From Mycobacterium yunnanensis (lineage in GTDB: Bacteria; Actinomycetota; Actinomycetes; Mycobacteriales; Mycobacteriaceae), in contig NZ_JACKVK010000008.1 in assembly GCF_025823185.1 (NCBI RefSeq), forward strand, positions 63,565 through 127,564: DNA of 64,000 bases. The letters are read 5' to 3'. The position numbers and the translations under genes were made by a program. This document shows, one piece after another, positions 25,738-34,217 of this stretch. How positions within the stretch are numbered: position 1 is the stretch's first letter; each line of letters starts with the position of its first letter. The notes beneath the pieces are model-generated. The model was not told the origin of the DNA. It searched no databases and saw only the letters and a program-made list of their open reading frames with translations.

Positions 25738-26774
25738 GAGCCGTACCGCAGCCAGATGGGAAGGCACTGGTCGAGTTGCTGAGCGAACTTCTCCAGGCCC
25801 ACGCGGTGCTCGCCGTATCCGGTGGGGTCGACGCGATGGCCGGGGAATGCGATGCCAATGCCGAACAGGCCGGGGGCGATGATGCCGTTGGCGGGGTTGT
25901 GGCGCAGCGGTCCCCACTGTGGTGCCTCGACGCGGCGTGGCTCGAACCCCACGGTGTAGACGACGCGGTCGCATCGAGCCAGCATCTCGTCGAAGCGCGG
26001 GTCGTCGACGTGGCACCGCTGCAGTCGATCGGGGAGCCGACCGTCGAGATTGTCGCGAGCCCACTGGGCTGCGTGACCCTTGAGGCCGGTGTCGTCGAAC
26101 AACGTCCAGTCCTCGAATTCGACGGCGTAGCGCAGGGGTTGGCGGTAGAAGTCGACGATCTCGGCCACCGGCTGGGCCAACAGGTTTGGCAGGGCGAGCA
26201 TCGTGGAGTGCGACGAGCCGAACACCGCAACCGTGGCGCCGTCGAGGTTCTCGGTGGCCAACTTGAGTGGGTCGACGACCACGTCGAGGGGGATCTCGCG
26301 CAGATCGGGATGATCGAGCGTCCGCGGGTCGGACCCGATCGCCAGGACGACGTTGTCGGAGGTGAGGGCGGTGTCGTCGGTGTGCAGCGTCCACCGGCGT
26401 TCGCTCATCTCCAGGCGGGTAACCCCGGCCTTGAGGGCGGTGACGCGGTCGGCGAGTCGCGTGGTGATCCAGCGCAACGGCTCGGCCACCACCCCGAGCA
26501 GACAGGTCTCCCGAGGGTCGACGTCGTGGATCGCGAAGTGGGGTGCCCGGGCGAAGTCGAACGCGGCGGTGGACTCCAGGAAGTTGACGAAGCCACCGGT
26601 GCGGGTGTTGCTGGACACCACGGACCACTTGGTTCCGAAGTCGCCGACCGCGAATTCGGGGTCGAGCCAGACGATGTCGGTCGGGGGCACGCCGACGTCG
26701 ACGAGACGCCCGACGGTGGCGATCCCGGCGGGTCCGGCGCCGAGGACGGCCCACCGGTAGTGCGCTGTAGTCAT
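25734..26774 (-). CDS. FAD-dependent oxidoreductase (monooxygenase-like)
   Basis: A 346-residue flavoprotein. The N-terminal FAD loop is VLGAGPAGIATVGRL, and a second Rossmann-like segment VAVFGSSHSTMLALPN replaces the usual GxGxxG NADPH loop with GSSHS. A third landmark is RVVYTVGFEPR near the C-terminus. The layout is that of single-component pyridine-nucleotide oxidoreductases and flavin monooxygenases, though shorter than the typical 450 residues. Substrate unknown. It leads an operon with two DUF202 membrane proteins, with GTGA overlap, so the flavoprotein may work at the membrane. Confidence 0.75.
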   Translation of the reverse strand: MTTAHYRWAVLGAGPAGIATVGRLVDVGVPPTDIVWLDPEFAVGDFGTKWSVVSSNTRTGGFVNFLESTAAFDFARAPHFAIHDVDPRETCLLGVVAEPLRWITTRLADRVTALKAGVTRLEMSERRWTLHTDDTALTSDNVVLAIGSDPRTLDHPDLREIPLDVVVDPLKLATENLDGATVAVFGSSHSTMLALPNLLAQPVAEIVDFYRQPLRYAVEFEDWTLFDDTGLKGHAAQWARDNLDGRLPDRLQRCHVDDPRFDEMLARCDRVVYTVGFEPRRVEAPQWGPLRHNPANGIIAPGLFGIGIAFPGHRVDPTGYGEHRVGLEKFAQQLDQCLPIWLRYGS

Positions 26775-26896
26775 GGCAGCGTTCCTTCGCTCGCAGTGAC
26801 GTGATGCCGGTAGGCGTCACTGGTTCCATGGTCGGTCCGGCGCTCCCCGGCCGGTAGTGTCTTCGTCGTTGTGACCTCACAACCTCTGTTTGTGAG

Positions 26897-27868
26897 CTAC
26901 GCCCCGGCGGTGCCGCGCTGCAAACGCTGCATGGTCTGAATGTGACCGAGGAGGTCGCGAACCGCTCCGGCCGGTGGCGCGCGGACGCCGAGCCAGATGG
27001 CCCGGAGGTGTCGACGCAAGTCGAGTTCGGGCGTCGAGACTTCCCTGAGCCGCCCGAAGGCGAGGTCGTCGGCGATCGACAGCCTGCTCATCACCGCGGG
27101 CGCCTGGCCTGCGAGCACGGCCGCCCGAACCGCGGCGGCCGAGGAGAGCTCGAGTGCCGGTGGCGCCTGCTCGGCGGGGTCGCACCCCGCCCGCTTCAAG
27201 GCTGCGGTGAGGGAATCGCGTGTGCCCGAACCCGATTCGCGGGAGATGAGCGGCGTCCTGGCGAGTTTGGCGGCGCTGACCGGACGCGGCCGGCGGGCCC
27301 ATTCGTGATCGGGGGCCACCACGACCACCAACTCGTCTGCCGCCACGATCCTGCTACGCACCCGGCCGGGAGCCGTCGGGCTCTCCACGAATCCCACGTC
27401 GGCAGTGCCGCTTTCGACGTCGGCTACGGCGTGGCTGCTGTTGGTGGCGGTGAGGGTCAGCTCGGGGACCGGCGTGCCAAGGCGGGCTGCCGATGCGCGC
27501 AACGACATCAGCCAGCGCGGCAAGAGTTGCTCCGCGACGGTCTGGCTGGCCGAGATCACGAGGTGGGTTCGGGCGTCCGAGCGCAGCGACGCCAGCCCCG
27601 CGTCGACGTGATGGGCGACGTCGAGCAGTTGATGCGCCCATTCGGCGACGACCACGCCTGCCGGTGTCAGCTGTGAACCGCGGGGAGTGCGGACGGCGAG
27701 CTGCACGCCAATGCGCCCCTCCATCGAGGCCAGCCGGGCCGACACGGCTTGCTGGGTCAGGCCGACGTTCTTGGCGGCCGCGCCGATGCTGCCCGTCTCG
27801 GCGATCGCCAAGATGACCTCGAATTCCGCGAGGTCCGGCATGCGCGAACTGAGGGGCATGGTGGACAT
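26897..27868 (-). CDS. LysR-family transcriptional regulator
   Basis: A 323-residue regulator. Residues about 10-70 form the winged helix-turn-helix (FEVILAIAETGSIGAAAKNVGLTQQAVSARLASME split by one loop), with a periplasmic-binding-protein-like effector domain after it (SARTHL to the C-terminus, including VGFVESPTAPG). It lies 20 bp after the PPOX gene in the same direction, so it may be co-transcribed with the catabolic cluster it could control. The ATG at 27868 (MSTMPLSS) has AGGTG upstream; a second ATG at 27859 is possible. The effector is unknown. Confidence 0.88.
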   Translation of the reverse strand: MSTMPLSSRMPDLAEFEVILAIAETGSIGAAAKNVGLTQQAVSARLASMEGRIGVQLAVRTPRGSQLTPAGVVVAEWAHQLLDVAHHVDAGLASLRSDARTHLVISASQTVAEQLLPRWLMSLRASAARLGTPVPELTLTATNSSHAVADVESGTADVGFVESPTAPGRVRSRIVAADELVVVVAPDHEWARRPRPVSAAKLARTPLISRESGSGTRDSLTAALKRAGCDPAEQAPPALELSSAAAVRAAVLAGQAPAVMSRLSIADDLAFGRLREVSTPELDLRRHLRAIWLGVRAPPAGAVRDLLGHIQTMQRLQRGTAGA

Positions 27869-27888
27869 CGTGGCACCTGCCGTCGGGG

Positions 27889-28284
27889 TCAGGCGTCGAC
27901 GGTGATGCGAACGGCGACGCGATCCTTCTTGCCGCGCGCGATGATTCGCTCGATGAACGTGATGACGTAGAACTCGAACCCGTATTTGGCCTTGATGAGG
28001 CGCTCGACCCTGGAGGTCTCCGCCGGGTCCGAGTCGACCACCCCGGAGCCGGTCGTCGTGCGGGCGCCCTCGGGCACGGTGCCGGTGCGTCCACATGGCG
28101 CCAACTGCACGCGGCTGTCGCGGCGCAGGCGTTTGACCTTCCAGCTGTCGGCGGGAGTCCACATCACCAGAGCGTCCCCGTCGCGCGCCAACCACATTGC
28201 GCCCGCAACGGGTTCACCGTTCTTCTTGAAGGTGGTCAGTGACACGAACTTCTCGTCGGCAAGGGAGGACACGTCGTCAGGCAT
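27889..28284 (-). CDS. PPOX-class F420/flavin-dependent oxidoreductase-like protein
   Basis: A 131-residue split-barrel protein of the pyridoxamine-phosphate-oxidase-like group. It begins with FVSLTTFKKNGEPVAGAMWLARDGDALVMWTPADSWKVKRLRRDSRVQL, read in parts, the arrangement typical of the mycobacterial F420-binding members that reduce or bind small molecules. The start at the ATG at 28284 (MPDDVSSL) is preferred; an ATG at 28299 adds five residues. It sits between the deaminase (43 bp) and LysR genes. Cofactor choice between F420 and FMN cannot be settled here. Confidence 0.78.
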   Translation of the reverse strand: MPDDVSSLADEKFVSLTTFKKNGEPVAGAMWLARDGDALVMWTPADSWKVKRLRRDSRVQLAPCGRTGTVPEGARTTTGSGVVDSDPAETSRVERLIKAKYGFEFYVITFIERIIARGKKDRVAVRITVDA

Positions 28285-28327
28285 GGCCACATCATGCATC
28301 TCGCCCGGGGGTCCGTCCATCGACGAG

Positions 28328-28900
28328 TCAGACGTCGGACCACGGTGCGTCCGCGACGCGCCGATCCCCGCCGTTGCGTTCCTGCCAGAACCGGTAGACG
28401 TCAACGGCGTCGTCGCGAGGCTCGTGGCGCATCGGCAGGCGACGCTCCTGCCAGGGCTTGGCCATCTCGTCGTAGAACGTGCTGAGCTCGAAGTACCGGC
28501 GGTCGTCGACGTAGTGCGGCTCGTAGGCCTCACGTGTGGTCAGGAAGACCACCTCGTCGGGGGAGCAGTAATACAGCGCTCCCAGGCACATGGGGCAGGG
28601 GTGGGCGAGCACGTAGATCGTGGCGCCGACGAGATGTTCGGTGCCCAACCGCGTGCAGGCCTGGCGGATGGCCAGGATCTCCGCATGTGCGGTGGGGTCG
28701 TGGGTCTGGGCGACCAAGTTGGGGCTCTCGGCGACGACCTCGCCGTCGCGGACGATGACGGTCGCGAACGGCCGCCCACCCTCGGCGACGTTGCGGCGAG
28801 CGATCTCCACGGTGTGCTGCGCGTAGTCGACCACGGCGTCGGGGTAGCCGTTGCGGGGTCGGTTCAACCGCGTGGCTTCGATGGTTTGCCGATTGTGCAT
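28328..28900 (-). CDS. Nucleoside/nucleobase deaminase-like protein
   Basis: A 190-residue member of the cytidine-deaminase superfamily, most like guanine deaminases and tRNA/nucleobase deaminases. The zinc site is intact: THAEI (as TAHAEIL) supplies the His and catalytic Glu, and PCPMCLG supplies the two Cys. It starts 6 bp after the GMC oxidoreductase stop, so it is in the same transcript. The substrate is probably an amino-heterocycle handled by the neighbouring oxidoreductases, which is inference from context. Confidence 0.82.
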   Translation of the reverse strand: MHNRQTIEATRLNRPRNGYPDAVVDYAQHTVEIARRNVAEGGRPFATVIVRDGEVVAESPNLVAQTHDPTAHAEILAIRQACTRLGTEHLVGATIYVLAHPCPMCLGALYYCSPDEVVFLTTREAYEPHYVDDRRYFELSTFYDEMAKPWQERRLPMRHEPRDDAVDVYRFWQERNGGDRRVADAPWSDV

Positions 28901-28906
28901 CGCGCG

Positions 28907-30436
28907 CTACGTCGTCCGGATCAGATCGGCGGCCTTCTCGCCGATCATGATGGCGGTGGCATTGGTGTTCACCGGCCCCAGGCGGGGCATGACCGACGCG
29001 TCGGCGACCCGCACGCCGCTGAGCCCGTGCGGCCGCAGGTCGGGCCCCACGACGGCGTCGGGGCCCGTGCCCATCGCGCACGTGCCAACCGGGTGGTAGT
29101 AGGTGCCCGTGGCGCGAGCGAGGAACGCCCGCGCGGCCGCCTCGTCGGAGACTTTCGGCCCGGGGAGTACTTCGCGTGCGCGCCAGGGCGAAAAGGGTTC
29201 GGTGGCGCCGATTTCGCGAGCCACGCCGAGGCCGTGCAGCAGTCGCCGAACGTCGGACTCCGCGCCGAGGTAATTCGGGTCGATCAGCGGCGGCGTCGCC
29301 GGGTCCGGCCTCGCCAGCCGCACGGACCCGCGTGCCTCCGGCGCCGTCGTCACCGCCAGCGTGTAACTGTTCGGCGGCGCAGAGAGGTGCGGCGGGTGGA
29401 AGGGCACGTGAATGAACATCAACTGCATGTCGGGGCCGGGCAACGCAGCGTCGCTGCGCCACGTCAGCGACGCTTCGGCGAGATTGGTCTGCCCTGCGGG
29501 AATTGGCGCCGCCGACTCGTAGACGACCCCGCACAGTGGGTGGTCGTGCAGATTGCGGCCCACCCCGGGCAGATCGTGGATGACACCCACGCCCGCGGCA
29601 CGAAGTTCGTCACCGGGGCCGACGCCCGACAGCAGAAGCAGGCGCGGCGTGTCGACGGTGCCTGCGCTGACCACGACCTCCGCCTCGGCGTAGACGGTTC
29701 TGGTGCGTCCATCCTGAACGAAGTCCACACCGACGCAATGCGTTCCCACGAATCGCAGTGCGTGGGCGCGCGAGTTAATCATGACGGTCAAGTTCGTCCG
29801 GTCGCCCGCGGGGTGCAGGTAGGCGGCGGCGGTGCTTTGCCGCCTGCCCTTGGAGATCGCGAGATCATGCCAGCCGGCACCCTCGGCCTTGGCGCCGTTG
29901 AAGTCGTCGGTCAGTGGGAATCCGGCCGCGACGGCGGCGTCGAGGAACACCTGCGACAACGGGCTGGCCACCTCGGCCGCAGCGGGTGCGGGAGCCATGG
30001 GGCCGTCGGTGCCACGGTAGCGCGGATCTCCACCCGGGACGGTCTCCATGCGCTGGAAGTATGGCAGCACAGAGTCGTAATCCCAGCCGGTGCAACCGAA
30101 TTCCAGCCACCGGTCGAAGTCGCTGCGATGGCCGCGCACGTGCACCATCGCGTTGATGCTGCTGCTGCCCCCGAGGGTGTGCCCTCGCGGCCAATTGTGA
30201 ACCAGGTCGCCGGTACCCCGTTGCGGGACGGTGTCGTAGGAGTAGTCGACGTCGGTACCCCACAACGTCGGCCACACCGGCGGTGCGGAGATCTCGGGCC
30301 GGGCGTCGTCCCTCCCGGACTCCAGCAGCAGAACCTGGACGCCCGGATCCTCGGACAGCCGGGCGGCGATCACGCTCCCGGCCGAGCCGGCGCCGATCAC
30401 CACGTAGTCGTACTCGCTCAATCTGGCCATCGTCAT
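28907..30436 (-). CDS. GMC-family FAD oxidoreductase (choline-dehydrogenase-like)
   Basis: A 509-residue flavoprotein alcohol dehydrogenase/oxidase. The FAD loop GAGSAGSVIAARLSE starts at about residue 15, followed by GRGHTLGGSSSINAM-like PRGHTLGGSSSINAMVH (GMC signature 1), GTVDTPRLLLLSGVGP (signature 2) and a C-terminal HPVGTCAMG and NTNATAIMIGEKAADLI. The catalytic His lies in the HPVGTC motif. The ATG at 30436 overlaps the stop of the dioxygenase-like gene by 4 bp. It would oxidise a primary alcohol to an aldehyde. The substrate is not determinable. Confidence 0.88.
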   Translation of the reverse strand: MTMARLSEYDYVVIGAGSAGSVIAARLSEDPGVQVLLLESGRDDARPEISAPPVWPTLWGTDVDYSYDTVPQRGTGDLVHNWPRGHTLGGSSSINAMVHVRGHRSDFDRWLEFGCTGWDYDSVLPYFQRMETVPGGDPRYRGTDGPMAPAPAAAEVASPLSQVFLDAAVAAGFPLTDDFNGAKAEGAGWHDLAISKGRRQSTAAAYLHPAGDRTNLTVMINSRAHALRFVGTHCVGVDFVQDGRTRTVYAEAEVVVSAGTVDTPRLLLLSGVGPGDELRAAGVGVIHDLPGVGRNLHDHPLCGVVYESAAPIPAGQTNLAEASLTWRSDAALPGPDMQLMFIHVPFHPPHLSAPPNSYTLAVTTAPEARGSVRLARPDPATPPLIDPNYLGAESDVRRLLHGLGVAREIGATEPFSPWRAREVLPGPKVSDEAAARAFLARATGTYYHPVGTCAMGTGPDAVVGPDLRPHGLSGVRVADASVMPRLGPVNTNATAIMIGEKAADLIRTT

Positions 30437-31107
30437 CGTCCTTCATCAGTCGGTTGTGGTCGGTCGGTTCTCGGCTGCAGCACGAAGTCGTAGTGCGCCG
30501 ACAGCCAGGGCACGTCGGAGGTTCCCCCACCGGGGGTAGGCCCCGGGGGACGACGGTCGAAGTCGACCACCAGCTCGGACCTGGTGCCGAACAACACGTC
30601 GGAGTAGAGATAGGCTGCGCCTCTGGCGAAGAGGTGCGTGGTCAGCGAATGTTGACCGGGTGAGGTGATCAAGAAGTACACGTGCGCCGGGCGGTAATGG
30701 CTGATGTCGGTACGCGAGATCAACTCTCCGACGGGTCCATCCATGGGGATGGAGTAGCCGAGCGGTGCGATGGTCTGCACGCAGAAGGTGCCGTCGGCAC
30801 GCGAGGTGTACTTCCCGCGCAGCCGGACCTCGTCCCCGACTACCTGACTGTCGTAGAGTCCGTCGGCATCGGCCTGCCACACGTCGAGCACCGCCGCCGC
30901 GACGGGCCTGCCGGAGAGGTCGCGAACCAGACCGGTGACGTAGAGGGGTGTCCCGTCGACGCCGTCGGCCATGTTCGCCCCGTAGGCCAACGTCGGAGAG
31001 CCCTCGACGTGGAAGGGCCGAGGGACCGTGGCCGGCGTGGCCTTCGGCTCGTCGTGGGCCGTGGCCCAGCGTGCCGCCGCGACGGTGGTGAGGTCATGGC
31101 CGGTCAC
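30433..31107 (-). CDS. Short intradiol ring-cleavage dioxygenase-like protein with an altered iron site
   Basis: A 224-residue protein of the intradiol dioxygenase family that cleaves catechols between the hydroxyls. It contains only the catalytic beta domain; the N-terminal dimerisation domain of CatA-type enzymes (about 80-100 residues) is absent. The four iron ligands of the family are Tyr, Tyr, His, His. Here Y85 (GLYDS), Y118 (PLGYSIP) and H142 (RPAHVYF) are present but the last ligand, His of the HxH pair, is Y144. Activity may be lost or changed. Start GTG at 31107 and stop both overlap neighbours by 4 bp, so it is central to the operon. Confidence 0.78.
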   Translation of the reverse strand: MTGHDLTTVAAARWATAHDEPKATPATVPRPFHVEGSPTLAYGANMADGVDGTPLYVTGLVRDLSGRPVAAAVLDVWQADADGLYDSQVVGDEVRLRGKYTSRADGTFCVQTIAPLGYSIPMDGPVGELISRTDISHYRPAHVYFLITSPGQHSLTTHLFARGAAYLYSDVLFGTRSELVVDFDRRPPGPTPGGGTSDVPWLSAHYDFVLQPRTDRPQPTDEGR

Positions 31108-31934
31108 GACGCGGTTGCGCGAGCGGCTTGGTCGATGACGTCGGTGACGGCGTCGGGGCGAGAGACGGTCACGGCGTGCGAGGCTCCGACCTCCACCGTC
31201 GTCGACATGGCGCGTTCTCCCATGAAGCGCATCGAATCGGCCGGAATCGCAAGGTCTTCGGTGGTGACCAGATTCCAGGATGCGACGTCGTGCCAGGCCG
31301 CCCGGGTGGCCGGCTCGTCGAGCGCCGACTTGGTGATGGGTCGCTGGGTGGCGGCCATCAGCGCGGCGACGTCCGGTGCCACGTCGGCGGCGAACACCTT
31401 GCGGAATTGGTCCTGCTGAATGTAGAGATCGGTGTCCACGTTGCCGGCTGCAGGTGGCACGGGGACGGTGTGCAGGGCCGGACCGAGTTGGCCGCCGGGG
31501 AACTTGCCCGCCAACTCCGACGTGCTTTCACCCGGTTCGAGGATGAAGCTGGCGACGTACACCAGAGCCTTGACGTTGGCGTGCCCGACGGCGGCCTCGC
31601 TGATCACCGATCCGCCGTAGGAATGTCCGACCAGCACGACCGGGCCAGGCACACTGTCCAGGACGCTGGCGACGTACCGGGCATCCTGCTGCAGCCCGCG
31701 CAGCGGATTCGCCACGCCGAGAACGGGATAGCCGTCGCGTTGCAAGCGCTGGATGACCCCGTTCCAGCTCGAGGAGTCGGCGAAGGCGCCGTGGACCAGC
31801 ACCACCGTGGGCTTGCCAGGCTCCGCCGGTTGCTCGGAGGGGCCCGACACCGCGAGCGCGCCACCGCAGGCCGCCAGTACCGCCAGCATGACGACGGCGA
31901 CGATGGTCGTCGCTGCGGAGATGATGAATCGCAT
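31104..31934 (-). CDS. Alpha/beta-hydrolase lipoprotein
   Basis: A 276-residue hydrolase with a lipoprotein signal ending AVLAAC at about residue 22, so it is predicted to be anchored outside the membrane. The fold is shown by VVLVHGAFADSSSW (oxyanion region), VVLVGHSYGG (nucleophile Ser) and the C-terminal GASHAVTVSRPDAV (catalytic His). It resembles esterase or haloperoxidase-like hydrolases. It leads the operon with the dioxygenase-like, GMC and deaminase genes, 54 bp downstream of the LuxR regulator gene. Confidence 0.82.
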   Translation of the reverse strand: MRFIISAATTIVAVVMLAVLAACGGALAVSGPSEQPAEPGKPTVVLVHGAFADSSSWNGVIQRLQRDGYPVLGVANPLRGLQQDARYVASVLDSVPGPVVLVGHSYGGSVISEAAVGHANVKALVYVASFILEPGESTSELAGKFPGGQLGPALHTVPVPPAAGNVDTDLYIQQDQFRKVFAADVAPDVAALMAATQRPITKSALDEPATRAAWHDVASWNLVTTEDLAIPADSMRFMGERAMSTTVEVGASHAVTVSRPDAVTDVIDQAARATAS

Positions 31935-31988
31935 TGTCTTCCTTGATCGTTGATGTGAGCGCAGAATGGGCGCACAGTCACTATCGCG

Positions 31989-33119
31989 TCAGTGCCGCCG
32001 ATGCGAATCAGTCATTCGACCTAAATCCGGGTCGGACAGCGCGTCTCGGAGCCCGGCGCGGGAGGACACGCCGAGCTTGGGGAAGACGCGGTACAGATGC
32101 GCTCCCACGGTTCGGTGCGACAGGTACAGGCGTTCGCCGATCTGGCGGTTGGTGAGCCCGCTGGCCGCCAGGTGGGCGACGTGAAGCTCCTGTGACGTCA
32201 AGCCGCTGGTGGCCTTGACGACCTCGGGTGACGCTCGCCGAGGTCCGTCGCTCTGCCGCGATGCAGTCAAGACGAGGTGGGCCTTCACGTCCCCGTCACC
32301 CTCGATGGCAGCCGAGAGAAGGAGCCGCCGGGTGGCCTCCGGCAGGTCCGCGACGCGGGACTCGAACAGGCTTCGCAGGCGGTCGCTCAGCGGCGCGACA
32401 ACGGGTTGGTCATCGGTCGGCAGCGTGCGTTCATTCAGCACCGTTGGCAGTTCCACCAGTGCGAGGGGGTTTCCGCGGGCGAGGCCGAGCACCCGCCGGC
32501 GGACACGTGACGGGAGATCCGGCCAGGTGGCGTCCACCAGTTGCGCGGATGCCGCGTCGTCGAGCGGAGCGAGCAGTTGCTCGGTGAGCCCCATCCGGTC
32601 GAAGGGGCAGTCCTCACCGGTGCGGTAGGACAGGACCATCCCGACGGGGTGACCCTGGACGCGGCGGGCAATGAAGCCGAAGGCGGCGGCACTGGCCCGG
32701 TCGACCTGGGGGACGTCGTCGACGAGCAGAAGCGCGGGGCGCTCATGGGCGACCGCGATCACGAGGGACAGCGCGGCGTTGCAGACCCGCAGCGGAGTCG
32801 GTGGCGGTCCGGAGCCAAATCCGAGTGCCACCGAAAGAGCCTGTTGCGCTTCGGGATCGAGGTGAGTTAGCGCGTTGCGCAGAGGTAGCAGGAGCTGGTT
32901 GAGGCCGGCGTAGGCGACGTGTGCGTCGAGTTCGGAGCCCGAGGCGCGCAGCACGTGCATGCCGACGGCGCGTGCCCGGTCGGCGGCCGCGTCGAGCAGA
33001 GCGGACTTGCCTGCGCCGGGTTCACCGCGGACCAGTCGGACGTCACCGTCGCGCCGGGCCCGGGCGAGGAAGGCGGCGATGCGGTCGAGTTCGACCTCGC
33101 GTCCGATCAGGTGCGTCAT
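31989..33119 (-). CDS. Shortened LuxR/LAL-type ATPase regulator
   Basis: A 376-residue regulator. It starts with an AAA-type ATPase region: Walker A GEPGAGKS (about residues 32-39) and Walker B LLLVDDV. It ends with a LuxR helix-turn-helix: LTSQELHVAHLAASGLTNRQ and RTVGAHLYRVFPKLGV. Large LuxR-family ATPases normally have 800-1000 residues with a TPR-like middle; here the middle is missing, and the join falls near residues 275-300. Either an internal deletion or a natural mini form. It is oriented with the hydrolase-dioxygenase-GMC operon and is a candidate activator. The start is the ATG at 33119. Confidence 0.82.
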   Translation of the reverse strand: MTHLIGREVELDRIAAFLARARRDGDVRLVRGEPGAGKSALLDAAADRARAVGMHVLRASGSELDAHVAYAGLNQLLLPLRNALTHLDPEAQQALSVALGFGSGPPPTPLRVCNAALSLVIAVAHERPALLLVDDVPQVDRASAAAFGFIARRVQGHPVGMVLSYRTGEDCPFDRMGLTEQLLAPLDDAASAQLVDATWPDLPSRVRRRVLGLARGNPLALVELPTVLNERTLPTDDQPVVAPLSDRLRSLFESRVADLPEATRRLLLSAAIEGDGDVKAHLVLTASRQSDGPRRASPEVVKATSGLTSQELHVAHLAASGLTNRQIGERLYLSHRTVGAHLYRVFPKLGVSSRAGLRDALSDPDLGRMTDSHRRH

Positions 33120-33143
33120 GCCTGCTTGTAACGGTAGGAGAGC

Positions 33144-33155
33144 GCAATATATTGC
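33144..33155. promoter_or_regulatory. Perfect 12-bp palindrome upstream of the LuxR gene
   Basis: GCAATATATTGC is a perfect inverted repeat 24 bp upstream of the LuxR-type start codon, in an otherwise GC-rich gap. It could be an operator. A 12-bp palindrome can also arise by chance in an AT-rich patch. Confidence 0.35.
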
Positions 33156-33293
33156 ATATCGCTGATTCTGCCGGCGATCCAGTCAGGGTTGGAGGTCGAC
33201 GGACCATCGGATTGGGTGACTAGACGCAGCGAAAACTTGGTCAGGGGCTCTGCGCCGCCATTCCCGTTGTAAGGTCTCCGCCGGGAGGGCCGA

Positions 33294-34217
33294 TTGAACG
33301 CTACTGGGCACTATCGGGTATGGAACGGCAACGAATGGCAAGACTACTGCCTTCGTTTGTTGAAGGCTCGGTACGCTGATCATCAGCTACAAGAGGTGCC
33401 TGATCGCGACCGGGGAGACCTTGGCGTTGAGGCATTCACGCATGACGGCGTTGCATTTCAGTGTTATGCGGCGGAAGAGCCACTCGATGTAAAGGAGCTG
33501 TATGAAAAACAACGGAGCAAGCTTACTTCGGATCTAAACAAACTAAATAAAGCAACAAAGCGACTAGATTTAATCGCACTCTTTAACGGTGTAAAGATCC
33601 ATATATATGTCTTTATGGTTCCGAGGCATGAATCGAAGGAACTGGTCAAGCATGCCCAAGCTAAAGCCTTAGAGGTCCGTGGCTGGAAACTGCCGTTCAT
33701 TGCAGATGATTTCGCCATCACCATAGAGACTGACGAAAATTATGACTGCGAACGCGATCAAATTTGGTCCATACCACGCCCGCTGATAGACAATCGGCCA
33801 ATAGGCAGTGTGGAGATAGCAAAGTGGCAAGAGGAGAACAACCCGCTATTCGTAGACGCCCAGCGCAAGCTAGGCGACTTGGGGCTGGTAGGCGAGGGTT
33901 TGTCGGCGGCGCTGCGTACACTGCTCTCACAGTATCTAAAAGGTGAGAACATGTTGACGAGCTTGCGAAGTAGCTTTCCGGACGGATGGCAGGCAGTAGC
34001 GAGAGTGAAGTCTATGAAAGAAGACTTGCTCGCTCTCGAGTACCCGCCGGGTGCAGCCGAAACACTGGCCGACGTAAAGTCGATCGCCGAAGAGCTGGCG
34101 AAGGAAATTTGCATAGCAGCGCCGACCGTCGATCAACTATCGGCGCGTGTGCTCGCGTGGTCAGCCGTTGCAGATTGGGTGTTCCGCTGCCCGTTGGACT
34201 TTGTGGGGTCAAAATGA
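33294..34217 (+). CDS. Nuclease-like protein, first gene of a candidate ABC-3C/Lamassu-like system
   Basis: A 307-residue soluble protein. The N-terminal 60 residues look like a restriction-endonuclease-type core: an acidic helix (NGNEWQDY), then RGDLGVEAFTH with D42 and a strand GVAFQCYA where Q56 and Y58 occupy the (E/Q)xK positions. A Lys/Leu-rich linker with LYEKQRSKLTSDLNKLN follows, and a helical C-terminal part of about 180 residues. The start is TTG at 33294 with GGGAGGG just before it. The stop overlaps the next gene by 4 bp. GC content drops sharply here. Nuclease function is inference; the Lys is missing. It probably is the effector of the system. Confidence 0.7.
   Translation: MNATGHYRVWNGNEWQDYCLRLLKARYADHQLQEVPDRDRGDLGVEAFTHDGVAFQCYAAEEPLDVKELYEKQRSKLTSDLNKLNKATKRLDLIALFNGVKIHIYVFMVPRHESKELVKHAQAKALEVRGWKLPFIADDFAITIETDENYDCERDQIWSIPRPLIDNRPIGSVEIAKWQEENNPLFVDAQRKLGDLGLVGEGLSAALRTLLSQYLKGENMLTSLRSSFPDGWQAVARVKSMKEDLLALEYPPGAAETLADVKSIAEELAKEICIAAPTVDQLSARVLAWSAVADWVFRCPLDFVGSK

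Noticed and set aside
27986..30493. An 835-codon open frame on the plus strand
   Set aside because: Antisense shadow of the PPOX, deaminase and GMC genes, all of which have catalytic motifs on the minus strand.
33120..33293. Possible attachment-site copy of the tRNA-Gly 3' end at the far side of the foreign operon
   Set aside because: I compared it by eye with the tRNA 3' segment and found no copy of the 15-20 bp T-arm/acceptor sequence.
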